From Hathewaya limosa (GTDB taxonomy: Bacteria; Bacillota; Clostridia; Clostridiales; Clostridiaceae), in NCBI RefSeq assembly GCF_030815255.1, contig NZ_JAUSWN010000004.1, positions 62,001 to 126,000 on the forward strand: a DNA stretch of 64,000 bases, written 5' to 3'. Every line of letters begins with the position of its first letter. Positions within the stretch are counted from its first letter, which is position 1. Positions 61,488-64,000 of the stretch are shown piece by piece. Position numbers and translations under genes: made by a program. The notes beneath the pieces are model-generated. The model ran no database searches. It was not told where the DNA came from and was given only the letters and a program-made list of their open reading frames with translations.

Positions 61488-62048
61488 TTGAGAGTAATAG
61501 CAGGAATAGCAAGAGGAAGAAAACTTTTAGGACCAGAAGGTGATGCGGTTACAAGACCAACTTTAGATAGAGTAAAAGAATCTATTTTTAGTATAATCCA
61601 AAATTATATACAGGATGCTGTTGTTGTAGATGTATTTTCAGGAACTGGTAGCTTAGGTATAGAAGCCGCTAGTAGAGGGGCAGAAAAATGTTATCTTATA
61701 GATAGAAATAAGGTGACGTTCTCCTATCTTTCTCAAAACGTACAAAATTTAAAGTTTGAAGATATATGTACATGTGTTAATGGGGATTCTTACGAAAATT
61801 TAAAGAAATTAGGAAAAAAGGGCATAAAGTTTGATATAATATTTATAGATCCGCCGTATGCTAAAGAAATGATTCCACCGGCAATAAGTATTGTTGAAGA
61901 TCAAGAATCTTTAAAAAGAGATGGGATTATTGTATGTAAAATAGATTCTTCAGAAGAAATATATGAAGGTGGAGAAAAGATAGAATTAGTAGATAAAAGA
62001 AAATATGGAAATACTACAGTACTTTTCTATAAGTACAGGGAGGAATAA
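61488..62048 (+). CDS. rsmD: 16S rRNA (guanine-966) methyltransferase RsmD
   Basis: A 186-residue SAM-dependent methyltransferase of G966 in 16S rRNA. RVIAGIARGRKLLGPEGD and RPTLDRVKESIFSI are the N-terminal hallmarks, DVFSGTGSLGIEAASRGA is the SAM motif, and the N6-type catalytic motif reads DPPYAK. TTG 61488 follows AGGAGGAAG. coaD begins one base after its stop, so the two are coupled. Confidence 0.95.
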   Translation: MRVIAGIARGRKLLGPEGDAVTRPTLDRVKESIFSIIQNYIQDAVVVDVFSGTGSLGIEAASRGAEKCYLIDRNKVTFSYLSQNVQNLKFEDICTCVNGDSYENLKKLGKKGIKFDIIFIDPPYAKEMIPPAISIVEDQESLKRDGIIVCKIDSSEEIYEGGEKIELVDKRKYGNTTVLFYKYREE

Positions 62049-62049
62049 A

Positions 62050-62535
62050 ATGAAAAAGGCAGTTTATCCAGGGAGCTTTGACCCTGTTACTAACGGTCAC
62101 TTAGATATAATAGAACGTGCCTCAAAGGTATTTGATGAACTGATTGTAGGGGTATTGGTTAACCCAGATAAAACAGGACTTTTCAGTGCACAAGAAAGAG
62201 TTGAATTAATAAAAAAAGTAATAGAACCTTATGAAAATGTTAAAGTAGAGAGTTTTAACGGATTACTAATTAATTTTATGAATAAGCATAATTCTAATGT
62301 TATAGTAAAAGGATTAAGAGCAGTTTCAGACTTTGAATATGAATTTCAGATGGCGTTGATGAATAATAAGTTAGATCCTACTAAGGAAACGGTTTTTATG
62401 ATGACTAATGCTAAGTATTCTTATTTAAGTTCTTCTTCAGTTAAACAAGTAGCAAAATTTGGGGGATGTATACGAGATCTAGTTCCAGAAGAGATTGTGG
62501 AAATAGTTGAAAGTAAGATACAAGAAACTAAATAA
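62050..62535 (+). CDS. coaD: Phosphopantetheine adenylyltransferase
   Basis: A 161-residue nucleotidyltransferase, the penultimate step of CoA synthesis. PGSFDPVTNGHLDI carries the TxGH motif and KYSYLSSSSVKQVA the ISSTxxR-like one. The start was set at ATG 62050, which has GGGAGGAATAAA upstream; an open frame extending to 62005 overlaps rsmD. It follows rsmD directly, as in B. subtilis ylbH-coaD. coaBC, an earlier step, lies at 43878. Confidence 0.97.
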   Translation: MKKAVYPGSFDPVTNGHLDIIERASKVFDELIVGVLVNPDKTGLFSAQERVELIKKVIEPYENVKVESFNGLLINFMNKHNSNVIVKGLRAVSDFEYEFQMALMNNKLDPTKETVFMMTNAKYSYLSSSSVKQVAKFGGCIRDLVPEEIVEIVESKIQETK

Positions 62536-62549
62536 GGAGAGGGTTGAAA

Positions 62550-63074
62550 ATGGATGTTATAAAATTATTAGATTATCTTCAGGAAGTTTTGGATACAGCA
62601 TCAAAAATACCTATGAGTAATAAAATTATGGTAAATAAAAAAGAAATATCCGATATAATAGAACAAATTATAAATTTTTTACCGGATGAATTTAAAAAGG
62701 CGCAGTGGGTTTGCGAACAAAAAGAAAAAATTTTAAGGGATGCACAGGAACAAGCAGAAAGTATTAAAAAAGAGAGCTTGGAAATGGCAAAAAGACGAGT
62801 TGAAAGTCACGATTATGTAAGAGAAGCTCAACTTAAAGGAAATGAAATGATAATGCAGGCTCAAAAAAAATCTAAGATTATAAAAAATGGGGCTAGAGAT
62901 TATGCATTAGAAATTTTACAGGATACAGAAAAAAAGATAGCGTATAATCATGATCAGTTTACCCAAAATCTTAGAAAAGAAATGGAGGAATTCACTATAA
63001 ATATTGATTCTTATATAAAGGAAACTACCTCCATTCTCAATGAAAACATAGAAGAACTAAAGAATGTTAAATAA
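62550..63074 (+). CDS. Coiled-coil ATP synthase-like/DivIVA-like protein of unknown function
   Basis: A 174-residue, highly charged alpha-helical protein without signal or membrane segment. The middle (about residues 45-140) is long coiled coil with EQKEKILRDAQEQAESIKKE and GNEMIMQAQKKSKIIKNGA; automated annotations call such proteins ATPase or V-ATPase subunit E-like, which is not supported by any catalytic motif. A DivIVA-like or filament role is possible. ATG 62550 follows GGAGAGGG; TTG 62544 is in frame. It sits between coaD and the convergent spoVV gene, with the two stops overlapping by eight bases. Confidence 0.7.
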   Translation: MDVIKLLDYLQEVLDTASKIPMSNKIMVNKKEISDIIEQIINFLPDEFKKAQWVCEQKEKILRDAQEQAESIKKESLEMAKRRVESHDYVREAQLKGNEMIMQAQKKSKIIKNGARDYALEILQDTEKKIAYNHDQFTQNLRKEMEEFTINIDSYIKETTSILNENIEELKNVK

Positions 63075-64000
63075 ATAATTTTTTTATTTTATTTATGATA
63101 ATAGGAATTAATAATAAAATGCTTATTATAAGAACATAGGATATTAAATCTAAATTATTTATTGTATGATTTAAACTAAAGGTTGGTAAAGTATTAAAAC
63201 TTATAAAATAAATACTTATAGTAAGTAATGAACTTAAGATACCTTGAAAAAATTTTCTTAATATATATTTTTTAATAGAAAAATTAAACTTATAAAGAAA
63301 AGAATATACTTGTAGAATTATGCATATGCCACTAAAAGATATTAAAAAGCTTATAAAACCTAATTTTAGAAACATAGGTATATTTAACAACGAAATACTA
63401 TTACATCCATTAGTTATTTCTAAAATACCTAAAGATAGTGAACTAATTAGCCCAGTAAATTCTTTATTTAAAAAAGCGATACTAAAAAAAGTATTGCTTT
63501 TTATTATTTCCATAAGCATAGAAAAAATAATAACAAATCCACCAACACGTAAAGTTACACTAATGGCATCTTCTACACTTTTTGAAAAAGCCGTAGAGAA
63601 GTTTTTTACAGGAATATAAGGATGACTATTTAAATAATTATTGGAGTTATAATTATTATCTCTTTTATCCTTAAGTAATAAACCCATTAAAAAACAAGAT
63701 AAATAATTAGAACAAAGTAATATATATCCGAAGTATTTATTTTTCAGCATTGTTAAAGAAATAGAACCTACTATGAAAAGAGGACTTGCATTAGAGGCTA
63801 TATTTAAAAGTTTTTCTGCAGTATTAAAATCTATAATTTTTGCTTCGTATAAATCTGCAGTATATTTTGCTCCCATTGGGTAACCACATAGAGCACTTAA
63901 AATTAAAACTACAGAAGATTGTAATGGAAGTCCTAAAGGTTTGCATAAAATAGGTCCTAAAAGTTTTGCATAAATATATGCTCCATTAAAGGCTACTATT
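63067..64000 (-). CDS. spoVV: Sporulation membrane protein SpoVV (YlbJ), C-terminal part
   Basis: A reversed membrane protein that runs off the right edge, so the N-terminus is missing. The readable frame (about 311 residues) has CGYPMGAKYTADLYEAK, a family block of the nucleoside-recognition/Gate domain, followed by many hydrophobic segments. B. subtilis YlbJ (SpoVV) lies in the mother cell membrane surrounding the forespore and carries dipicolinic acid across it. Position after coaD is the same as in B. subtilis. It converges on the coiled-coil gene with an eight-base overlap at the stops. Confidence 0.85.
   Translation of the reverse strand, partial: IVAFNGAYIYAKLLGPILCKPLGLPLQSSVVLILSALCGYPMGAKYTADLYEAKIIDFNTAEKLLNIASNASPLFIVGSISLTMLKNKYFGYILLCSNYLSCFLMGLLLKDKRDNNYNSNNYLNSHPYIPVKNFSTAFSKSVEDAISVTLRVGGFVIIFSMLMEIIKSNTFFSIAFLNKEFTGLISSLSLGILEITNGCNSISLLNIPMFLKLGFISFLISFSGICIILQVYSFLYKFNFSIKKYILRKFFQGILSSLLTISIYFISFNTLPTFSLNHTINNLDLISYVLIISILLLIPIIINKIKKLFI

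Noticed and set aside
63320..63619. A 99-codon forward open frame
   Set aside because: It is antisense to spoVV, whose family membrane segments and conserved CGYPMGAK block are clear on the reverse strand.
1..64000. Mobile elements, CRISPR arrays, prophage, tRNA or rRNA genes
   Set aside because: No transposase or integrase frames, regular spacer repeats, cloverleaf candidates or rRNA sequence were noticed; gene order is that of a stable chromosomal core.

Overview
The window is 64 kb of strongly AT-rich, densely packed chromosomal core from an endospore-forming low-GC Gram-positive. Almost every gene is on the + strand, Shine-Dalgarno sites are strong (AGGAGG/GGGG), TTG and GTG starts are frequent, and the gene set and order point to Clostridium sensu stricto. 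The sporulation genes sigK, spoIIGA, sigE, sigG, ymxH, spoIVA, spoVM and spoVV (ylbJ) are all present. The general character resembles the C. botulinum group III / C. novyi / C. tetani side of the genus, but the species cannot be fixed from sequence reading alone. I see no rRNA, tRNA, CRISPR array, insertion sequence, prophage or defence island.

Layout. 1-2.2 kb: end of a cysteine desulfurase, then two IscU scaffold genes flanking mnmA (tRNA 2-thiolation). 2.3-6.6 kb: PRC-barrel protein, AI-2E family membrane protein, alaS. 6.7-12.1 kb: ireB-ruvX-DUF1292, a Fur-family regulator with a Fur-box-like site, RNase J, typA. 12.2-14.7 kb: trmR-trhP-udk, the wobble-uridine hydroxylation and methylation set plus uridine kinase. 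14.7-24.2 kb: a class B penicillin-binding protein, intact sigK, a PilT-like ATPase with degenerate motifs, ftsA-ftsZ, then spoIIGA-sigE-sigG-ymxH. 24.3-33.3 kb: nrdR, pgeF, and a complete phosphate regulon (phoP-phoR, pstS-C-A-B, phoU) ending in a second PstS-like lipoprotein without the usual phosphate-binding residues. 33.4-41.6 kb: DUF512 radical SAM protein, der, gpsA, spoIVA, cytoplasmic asparaginase, and a guanine-riboswitch-controlled NCS2 purine permease.

41.9-59.3 kb is a long housekeeping run in the order familiar from Bacillus: yicC-remA-gmk-rpoZ-coaBC-priA-def-fmt-yugP-rsmB-rlmN-prpC-prkC-rsgA-rpe-thiN-spoVM-(rpmB, reversed)-asp23-fakA. It continues with recG-rsmD-coaD, a coiled-coil protein and convergent spoVV (ylbJ), which runs off the right edge.

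Functional threads. The engulfment-to-cortex sporulation regulators sit together with readable promoters: a Spo0A-type spoIIG promoter with an over-long spacer, a sigma-F/G-type promoter before sigG, and sigma-E-type candidates before sigK and spoVM. tRNA wobble modification (mnmA, trmR, trhP) and translation maturation (def, fmt, rsmB, rsmD, rlmN, der, rsgA, typA) recur. The PASTA kinase PrkC, its phosphatase and two genes from families known as its targets (ireB, rsgA) are all here. No obvious undescribed multi-gene system is visible. The best leads are the degenerate PilT paralogue beside sigK/ftsA, the degenerate PstS paralogue after phoU, the duplicated IscU around mnmA, and several 5' leader structures.
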